Assembly (NCBI RefSeq): GCF_019428685.1
Contig: NZ_CP080096.1
Coordinates: forward strand, 1,798,001-1,862,000
DNA length: 64,000 nt
Source: Paraburkholderia edwinii
GTDB lineage: Bacteria; Pseudomonadota; Gammaproteobacteria; Burkholderiales; Burkholderiaceae
Direction of reading: 5' to 3'
Shown here piece by piece: positions 35,735 to 42,894 of the stretch (the stretch's first letter is position 1; the number at the start of each line of letters is the position of its first letter). The translations under genes were made by a program, and so were the position numbers. The notes under the pieces are model-generated. The model saw only the letters and a list, made by a program, of their open reading frames with translations. It was not told the DNA's origin and ran no database searches.

Positions 35735-38700
35735 ATGGACGCTCCTCCGCAAACGTCGCCATCCACAGCCGATTTTCTCGCGTCGGTTGAAATCCTGTCG
35801 CCGTTTTCGCGCGACGAGATCGAGCGCCTCGCCGCGCAGGCGCAATCGCGCTTCTATACGTTCGGCGAAACAGTCTGCAACGCCGGAGATCCGGCCGATG
35901 GGCTGTTCGTGATCAAATCGGGCTCCGTGCGCATTTTTACTGACGAGCACGGCAAGGAAATCAGCATGGGGGTGCGCAAGCAGGGCGAGATCTTCGGCGA
36001 GATCGCCATGCTGCGTGCTTACGTGCATGAATCGTCGGTGCGCGCGTCCGCCAAAACGGAATTGCTGTTTATTCCGCATGCGGCAATCGAGCCGGTGATC
36101 GTCGCCAATCAGGCCGCGCATGCGTTTGTGGCGAGCTATGTGGCGATCAATTCCGCGGGCGGCTTTGTCGCGCAACTGTTCGATCTGCGCGGCAAGCTCA
36201 ACAAGACCGAACTCGAAGAATATGTGCGCAGCGTGGGCGTTAAGCGGGTAAGCGCCGGCAAGGAAATTCTCAGGCAGGACACGCGCGACGATCGGCGCCT
36301 TTACGTGGTGCGGCAGGGGGAAGTCAAGATCGTGCGCAACGAGGACGGTCACGACTACACGATCGCGACGTTGCGCGATGGCGAGATATTCGGCGAAAAG
36401 GCCTGCTTGATGCGCCAGGAGCAAATGGCGTCTGTCGTCGCGAGCACTGATACGCGGCTGCTTGTGATTCCCGAGCGCACCGTGCATTTCATCCTCGAGC
36501 GCAATCCGAAGCTGCGCGAGGTGCTCGACGAACGCATCCGTTATGCGGACCGCGAGCTCGAGCGCCAGAAACGGCTCGAGCAGCGGCGCAAGCGTCCGCT
36601 GACGCTCGATCTGCATACGAAGCCGGAATTCGGCGAGCGCGTGATCAAGCGGTTTCCGCTCGTTGAGCAGGCGGAGGAAATGGACTGTGGCGCCGCGTGT
36701 CTTGCGATGATCTGCAAGCACTACGGCATTCCAATGACGCTTGGCAAGCTGCGCGAACTCGCCAATGTGACGACGCAGGGCGCGACCCTGGACAGCCTCG
36801 CGCGCGCGGGCGAAGCGCTCGGCTTTACCACGCATGGCGTGCAGTGCACGTTCGATTCGCTGCGCGGCTTCGAGCTGCCGTTCATCATTCACTGGGAGGG
36901 CTACCACTATGTGGTGGTGTACGGCGTATCGCATGACACGGTGTGGCTTGCGGACCCGGCGCTCGGCTTCAGGAAACTCGCTGTTGAAGATTTCGAGCGC
37001 GGCTGGAGCGGCACATGTCTGTTGTTTACGCCTGGTGCGAATCTGATCCAACTCGCCGCGTCGCGTTCGCCGTGGCTGCGTTTTATCGGTTACCTGACGC
37101 CGTATCGCAAGATTCTTGCGTACCTGTTTCTGGCGACTTTCGTGATTCAGGTGCTTGGGGTGATTCCGCCGCTGATCATCCAGAACATTCTCGATGGCGT
37201 GATCGTTCACCAGAACATCGGGCTGCTGCATCTGCTGATTATCGGGCTCATCATCTCGAATGTGTTTTCGCAGCTGATGTCGACGATACGCGCGTACCTG
37301 TCGAACTTTATGGTGCGCAACATGGACTTCGCGATGATGTCGCAGTTCTTCAAGCACACGTTGTCGTTGCCGTTTTCGTTCTTTGCGAAGCGCAAGACCG
37401 GCGATATTTTCGCGCGCTTCCAGGAGAACCAGACGATACGCGCCTTCCTCACGGAATCGACCGTGACCACCGCGCTGAACCTGCTGATGGTGTTCATCTA
37501 CTTCGCGATCATGTTTTTCTACAACGTGAAGATGACACTGACGCTGATCGCGTTCGTCATTCCGATTATCGCGTTGACGGTGATTGCGACACCGAAAATC
37601 AAGGCCTATGCGCGCGAGGTGTTCGCCGCGTCGACCGATTCGAAAGCGTTCCTGATGGAGGCGCTGTCCGGCGTCGAAACGGTGAAGGGCATGGGCATCG
37701 AACGTCCTGTGCGGCTGCGCTGGGAAAAAAAGTATGCGAAGGCGCTTGAAGTGCAGTACCGCGCACATGCGTTCAACATCATGGTCGGCTTCGGCAGCCA
37801 GTTGCTCAATGCCGCGACGACCATCGCGATTCTGTGGGTCGGCGCGAACCTCGTGCTCGCGCGCGAAATGACGATCGGGCAACTGATTGCATTCAACGCG
37901 TTTATGGGCAGCGTGCTGAGTCCGCTGATGGGGCTCGTTGGCTTGTGGAGCATGCTCAACGACGCGGGCGTGGCAATGGAGCGCCTGGGCGATGTGCTCG
38001 ATATCGAGCCGGAGCAGAAACCGCAGGACCTTCAATCGCGCGTGATGCTGCCCGATCTGCAAGGCGAAATCAGCCTCAATGGCGTCTATTTCCGCTATGG
38101 CGAGAGCGACGCGCCGTATGTACTCGAAAACATCAGCTTCGATATCAAGCCTGGCGAACTCGTGGCGATCGTGGGGCGCAGCGGTTCGGGCAAGACGACG
38201 CTCGCGAAGCTGCTGGTCGGCTTCTATGCTCCGAGCGAAGGCAAGATGACCGTCGACGGTTACGACCTCAATGTGGTCGACAAAGGCTATTACCGCGCGC
38301 AGATCGGCTATGTGATGCAGACCAATCTGCTGTTTTCGGGGACGATCGCCGAAAACATCGCGAGCGGCGACGATACGCCCGACCGGCGCCGCATCGAGGA
38401 AGTCGCGAAGATGGCCGACGCGCATGGGTTTATCGCCAGGATGCCGCTCGGTTACGAACAGGTGGTCGGCGAGCGCGGCATCGGGCTATCGGGTGGGCAG
38501 ATCCAGCGGCTTTGCATCGCGCGAGCGCTGTATCACGACCCACGGCTGCTCGTGTTCGACGAAGCGACCTCGGCGCTCGATACGCAATCGGAGAGCAATA
38601 TTCTCAGCAATATGCATGACATTCTGAAGGGCCGCACCGCGGTGATCATCGCGCACCGGTTGAGCACGATCATGCGGGCGGACAAGATCCTCGTGCTGTA

Positions 38701-38794
38701 TGAAGGCGCGATCGTCGAGCAGGGGCGGCACGAGGAGCTCGTCAACCGGAAGGGCATGTACTACCAGCTCGTCCAGAAACAGTTGAGCGCGTGA
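35735..38794 (+). CDS. cNMP-binding / C39 peptidase / ABC peptide exporter (HetC-like)
   Basis: 1019 residues in four parts. Two cyclic-nucleotide-binding domains (about 25-135 and 165-275) are followed by a C39 peptidase (about 303-430) with catalytic Cys318 (EMDCGAACLAM), His in GYHYVVVYGV and Asp in LADPALGF. A six-helix ABC membrane domain (about 450-725) precedes an ATPase domain with Lys820 in GRSGSGKTT, signature LSGGQ and FDEATSALD. All active residues are intact. It should cut double-glycine leaders and export the cargo, gated by a cyclic nucleotide. The layout matches cyanobacterial HetC. It overlaps the following sigma-54 activator by one base (TGATG). Confidence 0.95.
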   Translation: MDAPPQTSPSTADFLASVEILSPFSRDEIERLAAQAQSRFYTFGETVCNAGDPADGLFVIKSGSVRIFTDEHGKEISMGVRKQGEIFGEIAMLRAYVHESSVRASAKTELLFIPHAAIEPVIVANQAAHAFVASYVAINSAGGFVAQLFDLRGKLNKTELEEYVRSVGVKRVSAGKEILRQDTRDDRRLYVVRQGEVKIVRNEDGHDYTIATLRDGEIFGEKACLMRQEQMASVVASTDTRLLVIPERTVHFILERNPKLREVLDERIRYADRELERQKRLEQRRKRPLTLDLHTKPEFGERVIKRFPLVEQAEEMDCGAACLAMICKHYGIPMTLGKLRELANVTTQGATLDSLARAGEALGFTTHGVQCTFDSLRGFELPFIIHWEGYHYVVVYGVSHDTVWLADPALGFRKLAVEDFERGWSGTCLLFTPGANLIQLAASRSPWLRFIGYLTPYRKILAYLFLATFVIQVLGVIPPLIIQNILDGVIVHQNIGLLHLLIIGLIISNVFSQLMSTIRAYLSNFMVRNMDFAMMSQFFKHTLSLPFSFFAKRKTGDIFARFQENQTIRAFLTESTVTTALNLLMVFIYFAIMFFYNVKMTLTLIAFVIPIIALTVIATPKIKAYAREVFAASTDSKAFLMEALSGVETVKGMGIERPVRLRWEKKYAKALEVQYRAHAFNIMVGFGSQLLNAATTIAILWVGANLVLAREMTIGQLIAFNAFMGSVLSPLMGLVGLWSMLNDAGVAMERLGDVLDIEPEQKPQDLQSRVMLPDLQGEISLNGVYFRYGESDAPYVLENISFDIKPGELVAIVGRSGSGKTTLAKLLVGFYAPSEGKMTVDGYDLNVVDKGYYRAQIGYVMQTNLLFSGTIAENIASGDDTPDRRRIEEVAKMADAHGFIARMPLGYEQVVGERGIGLSGGQIQRLCIARALYHDPRLLVFDEATSALDTQSESNILSNMHDILKGRTAVIIAHRLSTIMRADKILVLYEGAIVEQGRHEELVNRKGMYYQLVQKQLSA

Positions 38795-40185
38795 TGAAAA
38801 TACTCGACCAGCCGGAAGACAACAGCCCCGCGATTTCCTATGCAGGGCTGATCGAAAAGATTGAAATTCTTCGTTCTACGCTGCGCTGGTCCTCACGGCT
38901 TGAGCGCGCGGACATCGAAAAGCTGTTGCGCCAGGCGAGCGTGCTGCGCGACGAAGTGATGCAGCTATCGCACAAGGAGCGTTTCGTGCAGGCCGCAACG
39001 GCCGAGCCGGAACGCGCGGCGGCCATTGAACAGGCCCAGACGCGCGGCGCCCGGCGCGAAGCGCTGCTGGCGCGCAGTTTTATTTTCGAGGGCACGTTCG
39101 GCGACAATCCGAAGCTGCTGGAAGCGCTGGAGATTGCCGAGAAAGCCGCGCCGACCGATTTGCCGGTGTTGATCGACGGCGAAAGCGGCACCGGCAAGGA
39201 ACTGATGGCGAAGGTGATCCACGCGAACGGCAGCCGCGCGGACAAGCCGTTTATATCGGTGAACTGCGGGGCGATTCCGGACAATCTGCTCGAGTCGGAA
39301 CTGTTCGGTCATCGCAAGGGCGCGTTTACCGGCGCATCGAACGATCGCAAGGGAAAGTTCGAAAGTGCGCATACGGGAACGATTTTTCTCGACGAGATCG
39401 GCGAGCTGCCGTTGCCGGGGCAGGTGAAACTGCTAAGAGTGCTCGAGGCGCACGAGATCCAGCGCGTCGGTTCCGACGAGCCGATCGCGGTCGATACGCG
39501 CATCGTCGCGGCGACCAACCGCAATTTGCGCAAGCTTAGCGAGCAGGGCACGTTTCGCGAGGATCTGTTTTACCGGCTTAGCGTGATTCATGTGACCTTG
39601 CCGCCGCTGCGCGAGCGTCGCGATGAAATCCCGCTGCTGTTCTCGTACTTCGGCGACGAAGCGGCGGGTGCGCTCAAGCGCCGGCCGGTCAGAATGACGC
39701 CGCGTCTGCGCGATTTCCTGCTGACGTACGCGTATCCGGGCAATATCCGCGAGCTGCGCAACATCCTGTATCGCGTGTCGTGCCTTGCCGGCGATATCGC
39801 CGATATCGAACACCTGCCGGTCGATGTGCGGCCCGCGGTTGGTTCACCGTCGGCCGTTGCGGCGTCGGCGGCGCTCGGAGTCGGGGCGGCGATAAACGGC
39901 GGAGGAGCCGAGGCGGGCATATCGAATCTGCTGTCGCTAAGCGATGCGAAGCGCGCCGCTAGCGACGAAGCGGAAAAGGCATTCCTGCAGCGCGGCTTGC
40001 GTGAAGTGGGCGGCACCGTGGCGGAACTCGCGAGGCGCGTCGATATGAATCGCTCGCACTTGCAGATGCTGTTGAAAAAGCACGGGCTGCATTCGAAGGA
40101 CTTTCGTCATCTTCAGCCACCGCGCGGCGCATCGCAAAAGAGCCATGCGGACGACGCCGATGAGAGCGAGGCGGACATGCGCTAG
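38794..40185 (+). CDS. Sigma-54-dependent activator without receiver domain
   Basis: 463 residues. A helical N-terminal region of about 95 residues has no receiver, GAF or PAS domain. The AAA+ domain has Walker A GESGTGKE (129-136), the sigma-54 contact loop GAFTGA (176-181) and FLDEIGELP. A Fis-type helix-turn-helix lies at the end (LARRVDMNRSHLQMLLKKHG). Start and stop overlap the exporter gene (TGATG), so the two are made together. It should open sigma-54 promoters; three good ones lie before peptide genes in this locus. Without a receiver, its signal may come by protein contact, perhaps the kinase/FHA branch, by inference. Confidence 0.92.
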   Translation: MKILDQPEDNSPAISYAGLIEKIEILRSTLRWSSRLERADIEKLLRQASVLRDEVMQLSHKERFVQAATAEPERAAAIEQAQTRGARREALLARSFIFEGTFGDNPKLLEALEIAEKAAPTDLPVLIDGESGTGKELMAKVIHANGSRADKPFISVNCGAIPDNLLESELFGHRKGAFTGASNDRKGKFESAHTGTIFLDEIGELPLPGQVKLLRVLEAHEIQRVGSDEPIAVDTRIVAATNRNLRKLSEQGTFREDLFYRLSVIHVTLPPLRERRDEIPLLFSYFGDEAAGALKRRPVRMTPRLRDFLLTYAYPGNIRELRNILYRVSCLAGDIADIEHLPVDVRPAVGSPSAVAASAALGVGAAINGGGAEAGISNLLSLSDAKRAASDEAEKAFLQRGLREVGGTVAELARRVDMNRSHLQMLLKKHGLHSKDFRHLQPPRGASQKSHADDADESEADMR

Positions 40186-40210
40186 GCACAGCGCGCGCTT
40201 CGCATATGCA

Positions 40211-40990
40211 TCAGCTTGTCGGATTCAACAGCGTCTTGTCCGATGCAAGCGGATCCTCGGCCTGCGCGACGACCGCGGTAATGTTGTCGCGCCCGCCACG
40301 TGCCAGTGCCCGGTCGACGAGTTCGTCGGTAACGCGGCGGCAATCGAACGGCGACGTTGCGGCGAGCGTAGCGAGAATTTCGGCGTCGGTCAGCTCGTTC
40401 GACAGGCCGTCGCTGCACAGCAGGAACACGTCGCCGTCGGCCACTTCAAGCGTGTCTTCGTCGAGATCGAGCCGATCGGTTGCGCCGACCGCGCGCGTGA
40501 TGATGTGGTGCGCCGGATGATGGCGCGCCTCGTCGTCGGTCAACTGGCCCAGCGCGCGCAGTTCCTCGACGTGGCTGTGATCGCGCGTCAGTTGCCGCAA
40601 CTGGCCTTTGCGGCATAGATAGATGCGGCTGTCGCCGGCCCACAGATACCCGCAGAACCGATCGCATGCGAGCAGCACGATGACCGTGCTGCCAATTCGC
40701 TGTACCTGGCGGCGCGCCGCCTCATCGCGCAGCTGCTGGTTTGCGGTGAGCAGGTGCGCGCGCGCTTGCGCGAGACCTTGAGTGATGCCGCTCGCCGCTT
40801 GGGGCAGTTGCCGCAGCTGTTCGATCACGAGCCGGCTCGCGACGTCGCCGACCGCATGGCCGCCCATGCCGTCGGCGACCGCCCAGCATCCGCGCGCCGG
40901 CTCATCGAGGCAGGCGTCCTCGTTGATGTCGCGCACGCGCCCGGCGTCCGAGCGCGCCGACGACATCCAGCGGAAGTGGCTCGCTCCCAT
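40211..40990 (-). CDS. PP2C-type Ser/Thr protein phosphatase
   Basis: 259 residues with the PP2C metal-binding motifs in order: RVRDINEDACLDE, AVADGMGGHAVG, FLLCSDGLSNEL and GGRDNITAVV. It is a soluble, Mn/Mg-dependent phosphatase and should reverse the Hanks kinase of the same locus; the kinase-PP2C-FHA trio also occurs in type VI secretion control. It converges with the activator gene (25-bp gap). It follows peptide E by 17 bp on the same strand, so it probably shares the sigma-54 promoter at 41361-41375. A GTG one codon earlier is also possible. Confidence 0.9.
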   Translation of the reverse strand: MGASHFRWMSSARSDAGRVRDINEDACLDEPARGCWAVADGMGGHAVGDVASRLVIEQLRQLPQAASGITQGLAQARAHLLTANQQLRDEAARRQVQRIGSTVIVLLACDRFCGYLWAGDSRIYLCRKGQLRQLTRDHSHVEELRALGQLTDDEARHHPAHHIITRAVGATDRLDLDEDTLEVADGDVFLLCSDGLSNELTDAEILATLAATSPFDCRRVTDELVDRALARGGRDNITAVVAQAEDPLASDKTLLNPTS

Positions 40991-41007
40991 CACGATGTCG
41001 GCTCAGG

Positions 41008-41292
41008 TCAGGCGGTGTTCCTGCTGAGCGCGTCCGGCGCGACGCTGATGCTCGAATTCGGCGCGCTGTTGCGCACGTCGACGGTCTGAAACTGGTTGAT
41101 CATCTGGTCCGCGTAGAAGTTGTTCTGCACTTCGTACAGATTGACGACCGGGCCCATGCTCGGCGAACTGCGTACGTAGGGCTGGATCCAGCCGAATACC
41201 CACGGTGCGCCACCGCCGCCGCGGATCGCGGTCATTGCCTTGCGGTCGAGCGCGAGGTTGTGCGAAAGGTCGTGAATAGCGATCGAAGCCAT
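41008..41292 (-). CDS. Double-glycine leader peptide E, candidate export substrate
   Basis: A 94-residue peptide with leader MASIAIHDLSHNLALDRKAM followed by TAIRGG, then a Gly-rich start and GAPWVFGWIQPYV. The cargo is Asn/Ser/Val-rich (PVVNLYEVQNNFYADQ, NSAPNSSISVAP) and lacks cysteine. CGGAGA stands before the ATG; a long in-frame extension upstream has no ribosome site and would place the sigma-54 promoter inside the gene. It heads a two-gene unit with the PP2C phosphatase, so peptide and phosphatase output rise together. Confidence 0.82.
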   Translation of the reverse strand: MASIAIHDLSHNLALDRKAMTAIRGGGGAPWVFGWIQPYVRSSPSMGPVVNLYEVQNNFYADQMINQFQTVDVRNSAPNSSISVAPDALSRNTA

Positions 41293-41360
41293 GATCGGTT
41301 CTCCGGAAGAAGCCGGCGCTGCGCGGCCATTGTGTTCAAGGATAGCTGCGGCAGAGTAGC

Positions 41361-41375
41361 GCAAAGGGTATGCCA
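41361..41375 (-). promoter_or_regulatory. Sigma-54 (-24/-12) promoter for peptide E and PP2C
   Basis: Read on the minus strand: TGGCATACCCTTTGC, i.e. GG, 10 bp, GC with the favoured TTTGC -12 element. It lies 68 bp before the peptide E ATG, like the promoters of peptides C and D. Confidence 0.8.
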
Positions 41376-41721
41376 GTTTGTATCTATTCAGAATACGAAA
41401 TGCTAACGCCTTGATTGCGCGGCAATCTTCGCATTCCGATACGTATCGTCGCACGCCGCTCCCGGCGCTTACGTTCCGCCGCGGCCAACACCGTCTCGCG
41501 CAAAACGTTGGGACACCCAACACATCGAGCGTCGGCTTGCCTTTCGCCGGTCGGCGGACCTTTTTGTGCACCTGGCAATGCCAATGAACGGCACGCATGC
41601 GAACTGGTTGCGGACTGCCGACACCTGCACGCGAATAGTGTTGGGACGCTCCCTACAGCGGGGCGCGCCAATGCCTTTCGATTTAGCACGTTTCCCTGAT
41701 AGATCAAGCACTTGCAAGCGC
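41376..41721. other. Intergenic region between peptide E and the LRAT gene
   Basis: About 350 bp with no gene I can support. It holds a short inverted repeat GTTGGG-ACA-CCCAAC (41507-41521) and a related GTTGGGACG near 41640. Either could be part of an enhancer site for the sigma-54 activator, since enhancers usually lie 80-200 bp from the promoter. I could not find the same motif near the other promoters. Confidence 0.35.
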
Positions 41722-41736
41722 TGGTCCGGATGATGC
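41722..41736 (+). promoter_or_regulatory. Possible sigma-54 promoter for the LRAT gene
   Basis: TGGTCCGGATGATGC, followed by A: GG, 10 bp, GC, but two of the usual -24 bases differ from consensus. It lies 45 bp before the LRAT start and is divergent from the peptide E promoter. Weaker than the other three. Confidence 0.45.
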
Positions 41737-41781
41737 AAAAACGTTCGCAACAGTGTTGGACTTCAGTGAAACGAGCGAGCC

Positions 41782-42327
41782 ATGAACATCACCTACCAGC
41801 CAGCGAGCACCATCGAACAGCAGCCTGCGGCGCATTGCACGGCGGCTTGCATGGTGAACGATGTCACGGTTTATGGCTTCGACGACGAACCCGCGCTCGG
41901 CGCCCACCTCGTTACGCAACGCCGCGGCTATGCGCATCACGGCATCTATGTCGGCGATGGCAAGATCGTTCACTACGCAGGTTACGCCGGTTCCGCGCAC
42001 CGTGGCCCGGTAGCGGAAGTCACGCTCGAACAGTTTGCCGCAGGGCACGCGATCGCCGTGCTGCCGCACCCGCTTCCGAAGTTCGCGGGCGCGGAAGCGG
42101 TGCGCCGCGCTCGCTCGCGCCTCGGCGAAAACAGCTATCGGCTGCTGACCAACAACTGCGAACACTTCTGCGCATGGTGCCTGTTCGGAGAGAGCCGTAG
42201 CGAGCAGGTCCATGCGTGCCTCACGCATCCGCGGGCGGCGTTGCGCGCACTGGTGTGCCTCGCGAGCGCGTTCGTTTCTCAAGGGTTCAGGGGCAAGGGT
42301 GGCCAGATCGCCGCTCGTGCCGCTTGA
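41782..42327 (+). CDS. LRAT/NlpC-P60-fold protein
   Basis: 181 residues with a lecithin-retinol-acyltransferase-type domain: His53 and His64 in HHGIYVGDGKIVHYAGY and the catalytic-type Cys126 in TNNCEHFCAWC. Enzymes of this fold act as acyltransferases, phospholipases or amidases on lipids or peptides. A C-terminal, weakly hydrophobic helix (RALVCLASAFVSQGF) may touch membrane. It stands divergent to the peptide E-PP2C unit. A role in acylating or trimming exported peptides is possible but is inference. The start has only a weak ribosome site. Confidence 0.8.
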   Translation: MNITYQPASTIEQQPAAHCTAACMVNDVTVYGFDDEPALGAHLVTQRRGYAHHGIYVGDGKIVHYAGYAGSAHRGPVAEVTLEQFAAGHAIAVLPHPLPKFAGAEAVRRARSRLGENSYRLLTNNCEHFCAWCLFGESRSEQVHACLTHPRAALRALVCLASAFVSQGFRGKGGQIAARAA

Positions 42328-42371
42328 AAGCGCAGCAAACCGTATGCGATTGGCAAGCGAAGGAGACCATC

Positions 42372-42617
42372 ATGAACAGGACTGAAAAGACATTGCACTG
42401 GGCCGTCGACAAATGGTTGGCGCCGACCCTCGCGGCGCCCGCGCGCGTCATGCGTTGCTCGCGCCCGGTGGGTGCGGGGCGCCGTTGCGTACGTGTCGAG
42501 GCCGAGCGGCCTGATGGTCCGCTGTCATTCTTCTTCTTTCGCCATGACGACGGTTCGTGGAATGTGTTTCCGCCGGCGATCGTGCGTCCCGTGTTGAATG
42601 GCTGGCGGGGCGCCTGA
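42372..42617 (+). CDS. Small hypothetical protein, 81 residues
   Basis: I do not recognise this protein. It has a good ribosome site (AAGGAG, 6-7 bp before the ATG) and follows the LRAT gene by 44 bp on the same strand, ending before a terminator. It begins MNRTEKTLHWAVDKWL, carries basic residues in the middle, then FFFFRHDDGSWNVFPPA. No double-glycine leader and no signal peptide. It is likely in one transcript with the LRAT gene. Confidence 0.6.
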   Translation: MNRTEKTLHWAVDKWLAPTLAAPARVMRCSRPVGAGRRCVRVEAERPDGPLSFFFFRHDDGSWNVFPPAIVRPVLNGWRGA

Positions 42618-42705
42618 GCCTGGTGCGAGATGTGTTTCCGCGATCGGCTCAGCGTTTTAAGTCTCGTTTAATTCTTTACGGGGAGTATTGAACCATCCCC
42701 TGTTG

Positions 42706-42735
42706 AGCCGCCTGAAGTTCGGGCGGCATTTTTTT
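42706..42735 (+). terminator. Rho-independent terminator after the LRAT unit
   Basis: GCCGCC (42707-42712), 9-base loop, GGCGGC (42722-42727), then A and seven T. It closes the LRAT/81-residue transcript before the CNF-like gene. Confidence 0.82.
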
Positions 42736-42894
42736 GTCCGCCATTGCCACGTGCCGTGCCGTGACGCGCCGCGAGGCGCCGGCACGATTCGCCGCCGTGT
42801 ATGTACGGACATGCCATCACATTCCATGTAGCCGCAAGTCGTATCGTCTGTAAAAACATGTGCGATTCGCCTTGCGTTTCTCTGGAGAATGTCA

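Noticed and set aside
35654..38425. 923-codon open frame on the minus strand
   Set aside because: Antisense to the peptide exporter gene. Very long but shows only shadow-type composition and no motif.
42372..42617. Sixth double-glycine peptide
   Set aside because: The 81-residue protein lacks the I-x-D-L ... A-M-x-A-x-x-G-G leader and has no GG near residue 25.
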